A stretch of DNA of 64,000 bases. Source: Streptomyces sp. S.PNR 29 (GTDB lineage Bacteria > Actinomycetota > Actinomycetes > Streptomycetales > Streptomycetaceae). The notes below the pieces were generated by a model that saw only the letters and a list, made by a program, of their open reading frames with translations, searched no databases and had not been told where the DNA came from. The translations under genes and the position numbers were made by a program. The stretch lies in assembly GCF_030386795.1 (NCBI RefSeq), contig NZ_JANUQM010000010.1, positions 124,001 through 188,000 of the forward strand, written 5' to 3'. Below, in pieces: positions 1-8,466 of the stretch. Position 1 is the stretch's first letter. Each line of letters opens with the position of its first letter.

Positions 1-1687
1 GGAGGACACCGCTGCCGCCCGCGCCCGTGATGATCACGACATTGTCGCCCTGAGGAGTCGGAAGCACCGGCAACGCGCGCGCGTACTCCAGCATCTCGTT
101 CAGCCCGGGGGCCCGGATGACACCGGCCTGCTTCAGGATGTCGTCGTACACGGCGTCGTCCCCGGCCAGCGCACCGGTGTGCGAACCCGCGGCCTTCGCG
201 CCCGCCGCCGTACGCCCCGCCTTCAGAACCACGACCGGCTTCTTGGGCACGGTCTCCCGCGCCGCCTCCACGAAGGCACGCCCGTCCTTCAGGTCCTCCA
301 GATGCATGGCGATGCACTCGGTGTGCGGGTCCTCCCCGAACCAGGTCAGCAGGTCGTCCTCGTCCAGGTCCGACTTGTTGCCGAGGCCCACGATCGCCGA
401 CACACCCGTCTTCGTGGTGCGCGCGAAGCCCAGGATGGCCATCCCGATGCCACCGGACTGCGAGGTCAGCGCCACCCCGCCCTTGACGTCGTACGGCGTG
501 CAGAACGTGGCGCACAGGTCCTGCCACGTCGAGTAGTAGCCGTAGATGTTCGGCCCCAGCAGCCGGATGCCGTGCCGCTCGGCGATCGCCACGATCTCCG
601 CCTGGAGTTCGTGCTCGCCGGTCTCCGCGAAGCCGGAGGGGATCAGCACGGCGTTCGGGATCTTCTTGCGTCCCACCTCCTCCAGGGCCGAGGCCACGAA
701 CTTGGCGGGGATCGCGAAGACCGCCACATCCACCTCACCGGGGACGTCGGTGACACTCTTGTACGCCTTGCGGCCCAGAATGTCATCGGCCTTTGGGTTC
801 ACCGGGTGGATCTCCCCGGAGAAGCCGCCGTCGACGAGGTTGCGCATCACCGAGTTGCCGATCTTGCCCTGTTCGTTGGAGGCACCGATCACGGCGACCG
901 AGGCGGGCTGCATCAGGCGGCGCATCGAGGTGAGGATCTCCTCGCGCGTGTAGCGCCTGCGCTCCTTGGGAGCCTCGGTGGAGAGGATCACCCGGATGTC
1001 GGCCGCCACCGCCCCCTCCGCGGTGGCGATCACCGGGTTGAGGTCCACCTCGGCTATCTCCGGGAAGTCCGCCACCAGTTGGGACACCCGGCGGATCTGC
1101 TCGGCGATCGCCCACCGGTCCACGCCGGCCTGCCCGCGCACCCCGTGCAGGATCTCCGCCGACCGGATCGAGTCCAGCATCGACAGCGCCTCGTCGGCGT
1201 CCACGGGCGCGAGCCGGAACGTGACGTCCTTGAGCACCTCGACGAGAACCCCGCCGAGCCCGAAGGCCACGACCTTCCCGAACGTCGGGTCCGTGACCGC
1301 GCCGACGATGACCTCCTGTCCCTTGGGGAGCAGCTCCTGCACCTGTACGCCCTCGATGCGGGCTTCGGGGTCGTACGCGCGCGCGTTCTTGATGATCTGG
1401 CAGAACGCGGCCCGTACGTCGGTGGCGCCCTCGACCCCGACGACCACTCCGCCGGCGTCGGTCTTGTGCAGGATGTCCGGGGAGACGATCTTCATCACGA
1501 CGGGCCCGCCGAAGCGCGCCGCGTACGCCACGGCCTCGTCGACGTCGGTCGCCAGTTCCTCGCCCGGTACGGCGATCCCGTACGCGTCGGCGAGCACCTT
1601 GCCCTCGGGCGCGGTCAGCGCACACCGCCCCTCGGCCCGCACGGAGTCGAGGAGGGCGCGCACCCTCAGCACCCGGTCTTCCGCCAT
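1..1687 (-). CDS. Acyl-CoA ligase (ADP-forming), acetate--CoA ligase family, C-terminus off window
   Basis: The frame translates to about 562 residues and runs off the left edge, so the last 150 or so residues of a usual 700-residue family member are missing. An ATP-grasp (beta-like) domain comes first, roughly residues 10-235, with a GLGGVLVE stretch near 143-150. A CoA-binding Rossmann domain follows from about 255 (ASVAVIGAS), then the succinyl-CoA-ligase-like flavodoxin domain with SHTGALAG, which carries the conserved phospho-histidine. The order is therefore beta then alpha. The family makes acyl-CoA from an acid, ATP and CoA. The ATG start at 1687 lies 4 nt after the stop of the CoA-transferase gene; an in-frame GTG one codon upstream is equally possible. 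It is the last gene of the leftward arm and probably activates the acid substrate or recycles the product CoA ester. The substrate cannot be read from sequence. Confidence 0.9.
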   Translation of the reverse strand, partial: MAEDRVLRVRALLDSVRAEGRCALTAPEGKVLADAYGIAVPGEELATDVDEAVAYAARFGGPVVMKIVSPDILHKTDAGGVVVGVEGATDVRAAFCQIIKNARAYDPEARIEGVQVQELLPKGQEVIVGAVTDPTFGKVVAFGLGGVLVEVLKDVTFRLAPVDADEALSMLDSIRSAEILHGVRGQAGVDRWAIAEQIRRVSQLVADFPEIAEVDLNPVIATAEGAVAADIRVILSTEAPKERRRYTREEILTSMRRLMQPASVAVIGASNEQGKIGNSVMRNLVDGGFSGEIHPVNPKADDILGRKAYKSVTDVPGEVDVAVFAIPAKFVASALEEVGRKKIPNAVLIPSGFAETGEHELQAEIVAIAERHGIRLLGPNIYGYYSTWQDLCATFCTPYDVKGGVALTSQSGGIGMAILGFARTTKTGVSAIVGLGNKSDLDEDDLLTWFGEDPHTECIAMHLEDLKDGRAFVEAARETVPKKPVVVLKAGRTAAGAKAAGSHTGALAGDDAVYDDILKQAGVIRAPGLNEMLEYARALPVLPTPQGDNVVIITGAGGSGVL

Positions 1688-1691
1688 CACG

Positions 1692-2933
1692 TCAGATCAC
1701 TCCGTTCGACTTGAGCAGGCGCAGCTCCTCGTCACCGAGGCCCAGCTCGCCGATGTAGACCTCTTCGTTGTGCTCGCCGAGCAGCGGTGAACTGCTCACC
1801 TCGACGGGGGAGTCGGAGAGCTTGAGCGGACTGCCCACGGTCACGAACTCGCCCCGCTCCGGGTGCGGTACACGGACCACCATCTCGTTGGCGGCCAGTG
1901 ACCGGTCCTCGATGATCTCCTTGGTGGACAGGATCGGCCCGCACGGGATGTTGTGGGCGTTGAGCCGCTCCAGCACCTCCCACTTGGGGAGCGTCGAGGA
2001 CCACTCCTCGATCAGCTGGAACATCTTGTTGAGTTTCGGCAGCCGGGCTTCCGGAGTCGCCCACTCGGGGTCGTCGGCCAGCTCCGGCCGGCCGATGAGC
2101 TCGCTGATGGGCTTCCAGCCGACGGGCTGCACGATGACGTACACGTAGTCGTTCGGTCCGCCCGGCGCGCACTTGACCGCCCAGCCGGGCTGGCCGCCGC
2201 CGGACGCGTTTCCCGAGCGGGGAACCTCGTCGCCGAAGTCCTCGTTGGGGTATTCAGCGAGCGGGCCGTGGGCCAGGCGCTGCTGGTCGCGCAGTTTCAC
2301 CCGGCAGAGGTTGAGCACAGCGTGCTGCATGGCCACGTTCACCCGCTGCCCGCGCCCGGTGCGCTCCCGCTGGTACAGCGCCGCGAGGATGCCCGCCACG
2401 GCGTGGACGCCCGTGCCCGAGTCCCCGATCTGGGCCCCCGTCGCCAGCGGCGGCCCGTCCTCGAAACCGGTGGTCGACATCGACCCGCCCATGGCCTGCG
2501 CGACGACCTCGTACGCCTTGAAGTCGGTGTACGGACCCTCGCCGAACCCCTTGATGGAGGCATAGACGATCCGTGGATTGATCTCCTTGACGCGGTCCCA
2601 GGTGAACCCCATCCGGTCGACCGCACCCGGTCCGAAGTTCTCGACCATGACGTCGGAGCGCCGGATCAGCTCGGTGAGGAGTTCCTTGCCGCGCTCGGTC
2701 TTGGTGTTGAGGGTGATGCTCCGCTTGTTGCAGTTGAGCATCGTGAAGTAGAGGGAGTCGACGTCCGGCAGATCACGCAGCTGCTTGCGCGTGATGTCAC
2801 CGGTCGGAGCCTCCAGCTTGACGACGTCCGCGCCGAGCCAGGCCAGCAGCTGGGTCGCGGACGGCCCGGACTGGACGTGCGTCATGTCCAGGACGCGGAT
2901 GCCTTCGAGAGCCTTGGTCGAGGCGTGGGTCAT
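1692..2933 (-). CDS. frc: CaiB/BaiF CoA-transferase, formyl-CoA:oxalate CoA-transferase-like
   Basis: This 413-residue class III CoA-transferase has the family's usual length. The catalytic aspartate is D171 in IGDSGTG, and the glycine loop GGGQPGW that closes over the active site in Frc is present near residues 225-231. Frc moves CoA from formyl-CoA (or succinyl-CoA or acetyl-CoA in relatives) to oxalate. It lies 12 nt downstream of the ThDP enzyme that would decarboxylate oxalyl-CoA and directly upstream of the ADP-forming ligase, so one leftward operon is likely. Because the ThDP partner is not a textbook oxalyl-CoA decarboxylase, another short-chain acid, such as a 2-hydroxyacid, remains possible as substrate. 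Confidence 0.8.
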   Translation of the reverse strand: MTHASTKALEGIRVLDMTHVQSGPSATQLLAWLGADVVKLEAPTGDITRKQLRDLPDVDSLYFTMLNCNKRSITLNTKTERGKELLTELIRRSDVMVENFGPGAVDRMGFTWDRVKEINPRIVYASIKGFGEGPYTDFKAYEVVAQAMGGSMSTTGFEDGPPLATGAQIGDSGTGVHAVAGILAALYQRERTGRGQRVNVAMQHAVLNLCRVKLRDQQRLAHGPLAEYPNEDFGDEVPRSGNASGGGQPGWAVKCAPGGPNDYVYVIVQPVGWKPISELIGRPELADDPEWATPEARLPKLNKMFQLIEEWSSTLPKWEVLERLNAHNIPCGPILSTKEIIEDRSLAANEMVVRVPHPERGEFVTVGSPLKLSDSPVEVSSSPLLGEHNEEVYIGELGLGDEELRLLKSNGVI

Positions 2934-2945
2934 GCCAAGCGCTCC

Positions 2946-4628
2946 TCACTTGTACATGGTCTGGTTCATGGTTCCGGGGGCGTACGCGTCCGGGTCCACC
3001 CAGACGTTGATCAGCGACGGCTTGCCGGACTCGCGGGCCCGGCGCAGCGCGGGGCCGATGTCGGCGGGGTCGCGGACCTCCTCGCCGTAACCGCCCAGCA
3101 TCTGCGCGAATTTGTCGTAGTGGACGTCGCCGAGCGTGTTGCCGACCCGCTCGCGTTCCTTGCCGTACTTGGCGGCCTGGCCGTAGCGGATCTGGTTCAT
3201 GGAGGAGTTGTTGCCGACGATGCCGACGAAGGGGAGGTCGTAGCGGACCAGGGTCTCGAAGTCCCAGCCGGTGAGCGAGAAGGCGCCGTCGCCGAAGAGG
3301 GCGACGACCTCCTTGTCGGGCCGCGCCTGCTTGGCCGCGAGCACGAAGGGGATGCCGACGCCGAGCGTGCCCAGCGGGCCCGGGTCCATCCAGTGGCCGG
3401 GCGACTTGGGCTGCACGACCTGGCCGGAGAAGGTGACGATGTCGCCGCCGTCGCCGATGTAGACCGAGTCCTCGGTGAGGAACTCGTTGATCTCGCTGAC
3501 CAGCCGGTACGGGTGGATCGGTGAGGCGTCCGACTTCAACTGCGGCAGCCGCTTCTCGATCGCGGTCCGTTCGGCCGCCCGCAGCTCGTCGAGCCACTCC
3601 TTCCGCTTCGACGCGCCGCCGTTGACGCGCCCCGAGGCCGCCTCGGTCACCGACTTCAGCACCAGCCCGGCGTCACCGACGATCCCGAGGTCGATGTCGC
3701 GGTTCTTGCCGACGGTCCGGTAGTCGAGGTCGATCTGCACGACCGTCGCCTCCGGGGACAGCCGCTTGCCGTAGCCCATGCGGAAGTCGAAGGGCGTACC
3801 GACGATCACGATGACGTCGGCGTTCGAGAAGGCGTACCGGCGCGACAGCTGGAAGTGGTGCGGGTCGCCCGGCGGGAGGGTGCCGCGGCCGGCACCGTTC
3901 ATGTACGCGGGGATGTTGAGCGTGCGGACGAGCTCGACGGCCGCCTCGGTGCCCCGCGTCGTCCACACCTGGCTGCCGAGCAGGATGGCCGGTTTCTCGG
4001 CGTGCACCAGCAGGTCGGCGAGCTTCTCGATGGCCTCCGGGTCACCGGCCGAGCGGGTCGAGGCGCGGTAGGCGCCGGGCCTCGGCACACGCGCCTTGGA
4101 CACCGGGACCTTGGCGTCCAGCACGTCGCGCGGGATCTCCAGGAAGGAGGGCCCGGGCGCGCCGTGGTAGCACTCGCGGAACGCCATCGACACCATGTCC
4201 GCCGCCCGGGCCGTGTCCGGCACGGAGGCGGAGAACTTGGTGATCGGCGCCATCATCTCGACGTGCGGCAGATCCTGCAGCGACCCCATCTTGTGCTGGC
4301 TCAGGGCCCCCTGACCGCCGATCAGCAGCATCGGGGACTCCGCGCGGAAGGCGTTGGCGACACCGGTGACGGCGTCGGTCGTGCCGGGCCCCGCGGTGAC
4401 GACCGCGCAGCCGGGTTTGCCGGTGATGCGCGCGTAGCCGTCGGCGGCGTGGGCGGCGACCTGCTCATGGCGGACGTCGACGACCTCGATGCCCTCGTCG
4501 ACGCAGCCGTCGTAGATGTCGATGATGTGGCCGCCGCACAAGGTGTAGATGCGGTCGACCCCCTCGGCCTTGAGGGCCTTGGCCACGAGATGACCGCCGG
4601 AAATGACGTCCTGGGTGTCGTCGGGCAT
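2946..4628 (-). CDS. oxc: ThDP-dependent oxalyl-CoA decarboxylase / 2-hydroxyacyl-CoA lyase family enzyme
   Basis: 560 residues with the three-domain ThDP-lyase plan. The cofactor-activating glutamate lies in VRHEQVAAHAADGYAR near residue 50. The ThDP/Mg motif starts GDGAF and ends NN about 28 residues later, near 455-485. SLQDLPHVE...TKFSA resembles oxalyl-CoA decarboxylase and human HACL1. Classical Oxc has GDS rather than GDG in the ThDP motif, so the exact reaction (oxalyl-CoA to formyl-CoA plus CO2, or cleavage of a 2-hydroxyacyl-CoA) is open. ATG 4628 was chosen because it has AAGGGACAG upstream. A longer frame back to 4721 would run through the palindromic promoter/operator and adds an unconserved tail. 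It is first in the leftward operon. Confidence 0.75.
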   Translation of the reverse strand: MPDDTQDVISGGHLVAKALKAEGVDRIYTLCGGHIIDIYDGCVDEGIEVVDVRHEQVAAHAADGYARITGKPGCAVVTAGPGTTDAVTGVANAFRAESPMLLIGGQGALSQHKMGSLQDLPHVEMMAPITKFSASVPDTARAADMVSMAFRECYHGAPGPSFLEIPRDVLDAKVPVSKARVPRPGAYRASTRSAGDPEAIEKLADLLVHAEKPAILLGSQVWTTRGTEAAVELVRTLNIPAYMNGAGRGTLPPGDPHHFQLSRRYAFSNADVIVIVGTPFDFRMGYGKRLSPEATVVQIDLDYRTVGKNRDIDLGIVGDAGLVLKSVTEAASGRVNGGASKRKEWLDELRAAERTAIEKRLPQLKSDASPIHPYRLVSEINEFLTEDSVYIGDGGDIVTFSGQVVQPKSPGHWMDPGPLGTLGVGIPFVLAAKQARPDKEVVALFGDGAFSLTGWDFETLVRYDLPFVGIVGNNSSMNQIRYGQAAKYGKERERVGNTLGDVHYDKFAQMLGGYGEEVRDPADIGPALRRARESGKPSLINVWVDPDAYAPGTMNQTMYK

Positions 4629-4679
4629 GGCGAAGTCCTGTCCCTTCTTAGGGGGTTGGCACGCTCTCGCAGTACATTG

Positions 4680-4703
4680 CATACAGTCGACGAATACTGT
4701 ATG
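4680..4703. promoter_or_regulatory. Operator-like inverted repeat between divergent oxc and sucC arms
   Basis: An 8-bp perfect inverted repeat, CATACAGT (4680-4687) and ACTGTATG (4696-4703), is separated by 8 bp in the 144-bp gap between the two arms. On the + strand it sits inside a plausible promoter: TTGCAT at 4677-4682, a 17-bp spacer, and TATGAA at 4700-4705. A dimeric regulator bound here could switch both arms. No regulator gene is adjacent in the window. Confidence 0.6.
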
Positions 4704-4772
4704 AAGCTTGTTATCCCGCATCCGGTGGGTGGTGTCCAGGGGGCGTGCGGCACTTTTGAGTCAGGAGCCGGA

Positions 4773-5903
4773 ATGGACCTGTACGAACACCAGGCAACGG
4801 AACTCTTCGCGGAACACGGCATCGTGGTGCCGCGGGCAGAGGTGACGGACTCACCCGGAAAAGCCCGTGAGATCGCACGCCGGCTCGGCGGCCGTGTCCT
4901 GGTCAAGGCGCAGGTGAAGACCGGTGGCCGGGGCAAGGCGGGCGGTGTGAGGCTCGCCGCGGACCCCGCGGCCGCCGAGCTGACGGCACGCCACATTCTC
5001 GGCATGGACATCAAGGGCCACACCGTCGGCAAGGTGATGCTGGCCCAGCCCGTGGACATCGAGGCCGAGTTCTACGTCTCCTACGTCCTGGACCGGGCGA
5101 GCGGCCGTTTCCTCGCGATCGCCTCCGCGGAGGGCGGCATGGAGATCGAGCAGGTCGCCGCCACCAGGCCCGAGGCGGTCGCCCGCGTTCCCGTGGACCC
5201 CGCCGAGGGTGTGACCTCGGCTGAGGCCGCCCAGATCACCGAGGCGGCCGGGCTGCCGTCGCAGGCCGTCGACGTGCTCGTACGCCTGTGGGAGGTACTG
5301 GTCCGCGAAGACGCCCTCCTGGTCGAGGTCAACCCGCTGGTCCGCACGAAAGAGGGCCGGATCATGGCCCTGGACGGCAAGGTCACCCTTGACGACAACG
5401 CCCGCTTCCGGCAGGCCCGCTGGGGCGCCGAGGACGCGGCGCACGGCGACGCGCTGGAGGCGGCGGCAGCCGCGAAGGGTCTCAACTACGTCAAGCTGGA
5501 CGGCGAGGTCGGCATCATCGGCAACGGCGCCGGACTGGTCATGTCCACCCTCGACGTGGTCGCCGGCTGCGGTGCCCGGCCCGCCAACTTCCTCGACATC
5601 GGCGGCGGGGCATCCGCCCGGACCATGGCGGACGGGCTCTCGGTCATCCTCTCCGACCCGGCTGTGAGCTCCGTTCTCGTCAACGTCTTCGGCGGGATCA
5701 CCGCCTGCGACGCGGTCGCCGACGGCATCGTGCAGGCCCTGGACACCGTCCAGTTGACCAAGCCGCTCGTCGTGCGCCTCGACGGCAACAACGCCGACCG
5801 GGGCCGCGCCATCCTCGACGAGCGCGCCCATCCGCTCGTCCAGCAGGCCACCACCATGGACGGCGCCGCCCGCCGTGCCGCCGAACTCGCCACCGCAGCC
5901 TGA
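4773..5903 (+). CDS. sucC: Succinyl-CoA ligase (ADP-forming) beta subunit homologue
   Basis: 376 residues, slightly shorter than the housekeeping 386-394. The N-terminal ATP-grasp contains KTGGRGKAGGVRLA, and the C-terminal CoA-ligase half has GNGAGLVMSTLDVV and NVFGGIT. The subunit binds nucleotide and Mg and pairs with SucD. ATG 4773 follows AGGAG at 4763-4767. It overlaps the sucD ribosome-binding region and forms a two-gene operon with it. Placement opposite the CoA-transferase operon suggests a catabolic paralogue that supplies or recovers the CoA-ester donor rather than the TCA-cycle enzyme. Substrate specificity (succinate, malate or another acid) cannot be decided here. Confidence 0.88.
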   Translation: MDLYEHQATELFAEHGIVVPRAEVTDSPGKAREIARRLGGRVLVKAQVKTGGRGKAGGVRLAADPAAAELTARHILGMDIKGHTVGKVMLAQPVDIEAEFYVSYVLDRASGRFLAIASAEGGMEIEQVAATRPEAVARVPVDPAEGVTSAEAAQITEAAGLPSQAVDVLVRLWEVLVREDALLVEVNPLVRTKEGRIMALDGKVTLDDNARFRQARWGAEDAAHGDALEAAAAAKGLNYVKLDGEVGIIGNGAGLVMSTLDVVAGCGARPANFLDIGGGASARTMADGLSVILSDPAVSSVLVNVFGGITACDAVADGIVQALDTVQLTKPLVVRLDGNNADRGRAILDERAHPLVQQATTMDGAARRAAELATAA

Positions 5904-5917
5904 GGAGACCGGACGAC

Positions 5918-6802
5918 ATGGCCATCCACCTCACCAAGGAGAGCAGGATCCTCGTCCAGGGCATGACCGGCGGCGAGGGCATGAAGCACACCCGGCGCAT
6001 GCTCGCGGCCGGCACGAACGTCGTCGGCGGCGTCAACCCACGCAAGGCCGGCCGCACCGTCGACTTCCACGACCGCGCCGTACCCGTCTTCGGGTCGGTG
6101 GCCGACGGCATGCGGGCGACCGGAGCCGACGTCACCGTCGTCTTCGTGCCGCCCGCCTTCGCCAAGGCGGCCGTCGTCGAAGCCGCCGACGCCGGCATCG
6201 GTCTCGCGGTCGTCATCACCGAGGGCATCCCGGTCCACGACTCCGTCGCCTTCACCGCGTACGCGAAAAAGAAGGGCACCCGGATCATCGGCCCCAACTG
6301 CCCCGGCCTGATCACCCCCGGCCAGTCCAACGCGGGCATCATCCCGGCCGACATCACCAAGCCGGGCCGCATCGGCCTGGTCTCCAAGTCCGGCACGCTG
6401 ACGTACCAGCTCATGTACGAGCTCCGCGACATCGGCTTCTCCACCTGCGTCGGCATCGGTGGCGACCCGGTCGTCGGGACGACCCACATCGACTGCCTCG
6501 CCGCCTTCCAGGACGACCCCGACACCGACCTCGTCGTCCTGATCGGCGAGATCGGCGGCGACGCGGAGGAACGCGCGGCCGCGTACATCCGTGAGCACGT
6601 CACCAAGCCGGTCGTCGCCTACATCGCCGGCTTCACCGCACCCGAGGGCAGGACCATGGGGCACGCGGGCGCCATCGTGTCCGGTTCGTCCGGCACGGCG
6701 CAGGCGAAGAAGGCGGCGCTGGAGGCGGTCGGCGTCAGCGTCGGACGGACGCCGACGGAAACGGCGCGACTCGTACTCGCCGCCCTGGGAAGCGGGGCGT
6801 GA
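5918..6802 (+). CDS. sucD: Succinyl-CoA ligase (ADP-forming) alpha subunit homologue
   Basis: 294 residues, the normal SucD length. The CoA-binding Rossmann fold begins at RILVQGMTGGEGMKHT (about 10-25), SKSGTLTYQ follows near 160, and the phosphorylated histidine lies in GHAGAIVSG near 247. The GAGGAGA Shine-Dalgarno overlaps the sucC stop, so the pair is probably translationally coupled. It forms the heterodimer with the upstream beta subunit. The next downstream sequence is a broken aldehyde dehydrogenase. Confidence 0.9.
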   Translation: MAIHLTKESRILVQGMTGGEGMKHTRRMLAAGTNVVGGVNPRKAGRTVDFHDRAVPVFGSVADGMRATGADVTVVFVPPAFAKAAVVEAADAGIGLAVVITEGIPVHDSVAFTAYAKKKGTRIIGPNCPGLITPGQSNAGIIPADITKPGRIGLVSKSGTLTYQLMYELRDIGFSTCVGIGGDPVVGTTHIDCLAAFQDDPDTDLVVLIGEIGGDAEERAAAYIREHVTKPVVAYIAGFTAPEGRTMGHAGAIVSGSSGTAQAKKAALEAVGVSVGRTPTETARLVLAALGSGA

Positions 6803-6861
6803 CGTCTCTTGTCTGAACGGGCCCTTTTCTCTCGACCGGGCACCGAGAGCGGAGCAGACCA

Positions 6862-7580
6862 ATGGCACCCACCCTCACCCTCAAAGCGGGCACGTCCTGG
6901 GCCGACGCCTGGAACCGCTACCAGCACCGCGCCTGGCGCCACATCCCGCTCGACGAGCGACGCGCCCGGGTCGCCGCCACCCTCGACGCCCTCACCCAGC
7001 ACCGGGAGCTGCTCGCCCTCCTCCTGGTCTGGGAGATCGGCAAGCCCTGGCGGCTCGCGCAGGCGGACGTCGACCGGGCCATCGACGGCGTCCGCTGGTA
7101 CGTCGACGGCATCGAAGCGATGGTCGCCGGCCGGGCCCCGCTGGACGGCCCGGTGTCCAGGTCAGCGAGGCCATCGACCGCGGCGCCGTCCCGCTGCACC
7201 GCGGCAAACCGGCCGACGCCCGCTGCCTGCCCGGCCAGGACACGGCGGCCTACGTCCAGCCGGTCACGCTCCTGGGCCCGCCGCCGTCCTCCCGCTGCAC
7301 CACGCGGAACCGTTCGGCCCGGTCGACACCATCGTCCTGGTCGACACCGAGGCCGAGCTGCTGGCCGCCATGAACGCCTCCAACGGCGCCCTGGTGGCCA
7401 CACTGTCCACCGACGACCGGGCCACGTACGACCGACTGGCGCCGCAGATCCGCGCGTTCAAGGTCGGCCACGGCAGGGCGCGCTCCCGGGGCGACCGCGA
7501 CGAACTGTTCGGCGGGCTCGGCGCGTCCTGGCGCAGGCGTTCGTCGGCGGCGAGCTGGGAACTTCCCCGACCATCAGCTC
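6862..7580 (+). pseudogene. Aldehyde dehydrogenase remnant (internal deletion, several frameshifts)
   Basis: The first piece (frame 1, about 6862-7158) encodes the N-terminal ALDH helices with LLVWEIGKPW. A second piece (frame 3, about 7155-7290) has the late segment AIDRGAVPLHRG...GQDTAAYVQP. A third (frame 2, about 7290-7530) has EPFGPVDTIVLVDTEAELLAAMNASNGALVATL and ends DELFGGLGASWR. A fourth (frame 1) ends AFVGGEL. The catalytic glutamate and cysteine region is gone: about 240 codons remain of a family that is usually near 480. It therefore cannot be an active enzyme. It follows sucD in the same direction and was probably once part of the catabolic arm. Confidence 0.85.
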
Positions 7581-7790
7581 ATGCCGTGACGGGCCGCCGG
7601 TCCCGGAAGGACCGGAAGGGCACCGGATCGTGACCGGCAGGTCACCTCCGGTGACCCCTCCGCCGGGCCGTGTCCCGCAGCCGGAGACGGCGCCTGCGCG
7701 ACGGAAACGCAGGTGAAAGGCACTCCGAAAGCTTGGTATGGTTGTCCGTGTCGCTGCGGGGAAACCCTCCGGCAAGGCGGCAGACACCTG

Positions 7791-7878
7791 GTCCGGGTGG
7801 CGGAATGGCAGACGCGCTAGCTTGAGGTGCTAGTGCCCTTTATCGGGCGTGGGGGTTCAAGTCCCCCCTCGGACACCA
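7791..7878 (+). tRNA. tRNA-Leu(GAG)
   Basis: The cloverleaf is complete. The 7-bp acceptor stem pairs GTCCGGG (7791-7797) with CTCGGAC (one G-T wobble), followed by A and an encoded CCA. The anticodon stem is CTAGC/GCTAG around loop TTGAGGT, giving anticodon GAG. A long class II variable arm contains CCC/GGG, and the T-arm is GGGGG TTCAAGT CCCCC. The anticodon reads CUC, a major leucine codon in high-GC genomes. No integrase or repeated 3' half was found near it. Confidence 0.96.
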
Positions 7879-7894
7879 ACGATTCACCAACACT

Positions 7895-7924
7895 GTGGTG
7901 GCCGGGAGCGATCCCGACCACCAC
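7895..7924 (+). terminator. Hairpin downstream of tRNA-Leu
   Basis: GTGGTGG-C-CGGGA, loop GCGA, TCCCG-A-CCACCAC: a 12-bp stem with one C/A mismatch, followed by TTTCC. It lies 16 nt after the tRNA end and fits a rho-independent terminator. Confidence 0.75.
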
Positions 7925-7999
7925 TTTCCGTTGTCCGGAGTTCTTGGACCCCTGTCCCGGCATCGGGTCCCGGGCGGCAGTGCGTCCCGGGCACAGAAA

Positions 8000-8024
8000 G
8001 TGCTCCGACGGGGTGTCGGAGCAC
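8000..8024. terminator. Hairpin downstream of the 8054-8383 gene
   Basis: Perfect 10-bp stem GTGCTCCGAC / GTCGGAGCAC with a 5-nt loop (GGGGT). It lies 30 nt beyond the stop of the leftward gene and also faces the tRNA transcript, so it may act in both directions. Confidence 0.65.
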
Positions 8025-8053
8025 GTGGGGAAGGACGAACTGGCGGGGCCGGA

Positions 8054-8383
8054 TCAAGCGGCCCGGCGGATGGTCGTCGTGCTCTGCTGCGGTTGACGGG
8101 CGGTCGTCTGCCAGGTGCGGCAGACGGCGATGACGGCGTCGTAGCCGACGGTGAGGGTGGTCAGGCCGAAGGCCATGAGGCTGTCGCTGTGCTGCAGGAC
8201 ATGGGTGAAGTGCAGCGTGGCGGTGGTCGCGATGGCGGGCAGAGCGAGGCTGCCCGCCGGGCGGCGGATCGCCCTGGCGGTGCGGTACCAGCGGGCCCAC
8301 ACCTGCTTGGGCGGGATGACGCTGAAGCGCCACCCGGAGGTGGACGTGACGTCCTCGGGAGCGAGGGCGAGACGGTCGGTCAT
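8054..8383 (-). CDS. Small membrane protein, unknown function
   Basis: 109 residues. A polar N-terminus (about 1-38) is followed by two hydrophobic stretches, about 43-60 and 69-87, so it is probably a bitopic or hairpin membrane protein. The tail is Thr/Gln/Arg rich. ATG 8383 has AAGGA upstream with normal spacing. It lies 83 nt after the 367-residue gene in the same direction and may be co-transcribed with it. I recognise no family. The pair sits between a tRNA and a ribbon-helix-helix gene, a typical accessory setting. Confidence 0.6.
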   Translation of the reverse strand: MTDRLALAPEDVTSTSGWRFSVIPPKQVWARWYRTARAIRRPAGSLALPAIATTATLHFTHVLQHSDSLMAFGLTTLTVGYDAVIAVCRTWQTTARQPQQSTTTIRRAA

Positions 8384-8466
8384 TGCGCTGTCCTTGGGGA
8401 GGCGGCCGTGGCTCACTGGCCGGTTCAGGTTCGGTCTGCGGGTGTCGGGGGGTCTGGTCCGGGTGG

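Noticed and set aside
179..1714. Long open frame on the + strand opposite the acyl-CoA ligase
   Set aside because: It is Arg/His/Asp-rich and without any fold, while the minus strand shows clear ATP-grasp and CoA-binding motifs; it is a GC-bias shadow.
2946..4628. Acetolactate synthase as identity of the ThDP enzyme
   Set aside because: The overall fold is shared, but the CoA-transferase and CoA-ligase neighbours and the HACL/Oxc-like SLQDLPHVE...TKFSA block argue against branched-chain amino acid synthesis; no small regulatory subunit is nearby.
3855..4772. N-terminal extension of the sucC frame by about 300 codons
   Set aside because: It is antisense to the ThDP enzyme and shadow-like; the ATG at 4773 has a ribosome-binding site and the family N-terminus.
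7640..7656. Small palindrome GGTCACC-TCC-GGTGACC before the tRNA
   Set aside because: The 7-bp stem with a 3-nt loop is too short and lacks a T-tract; it could be a relic terminator of the pseudogene but is not convincing.
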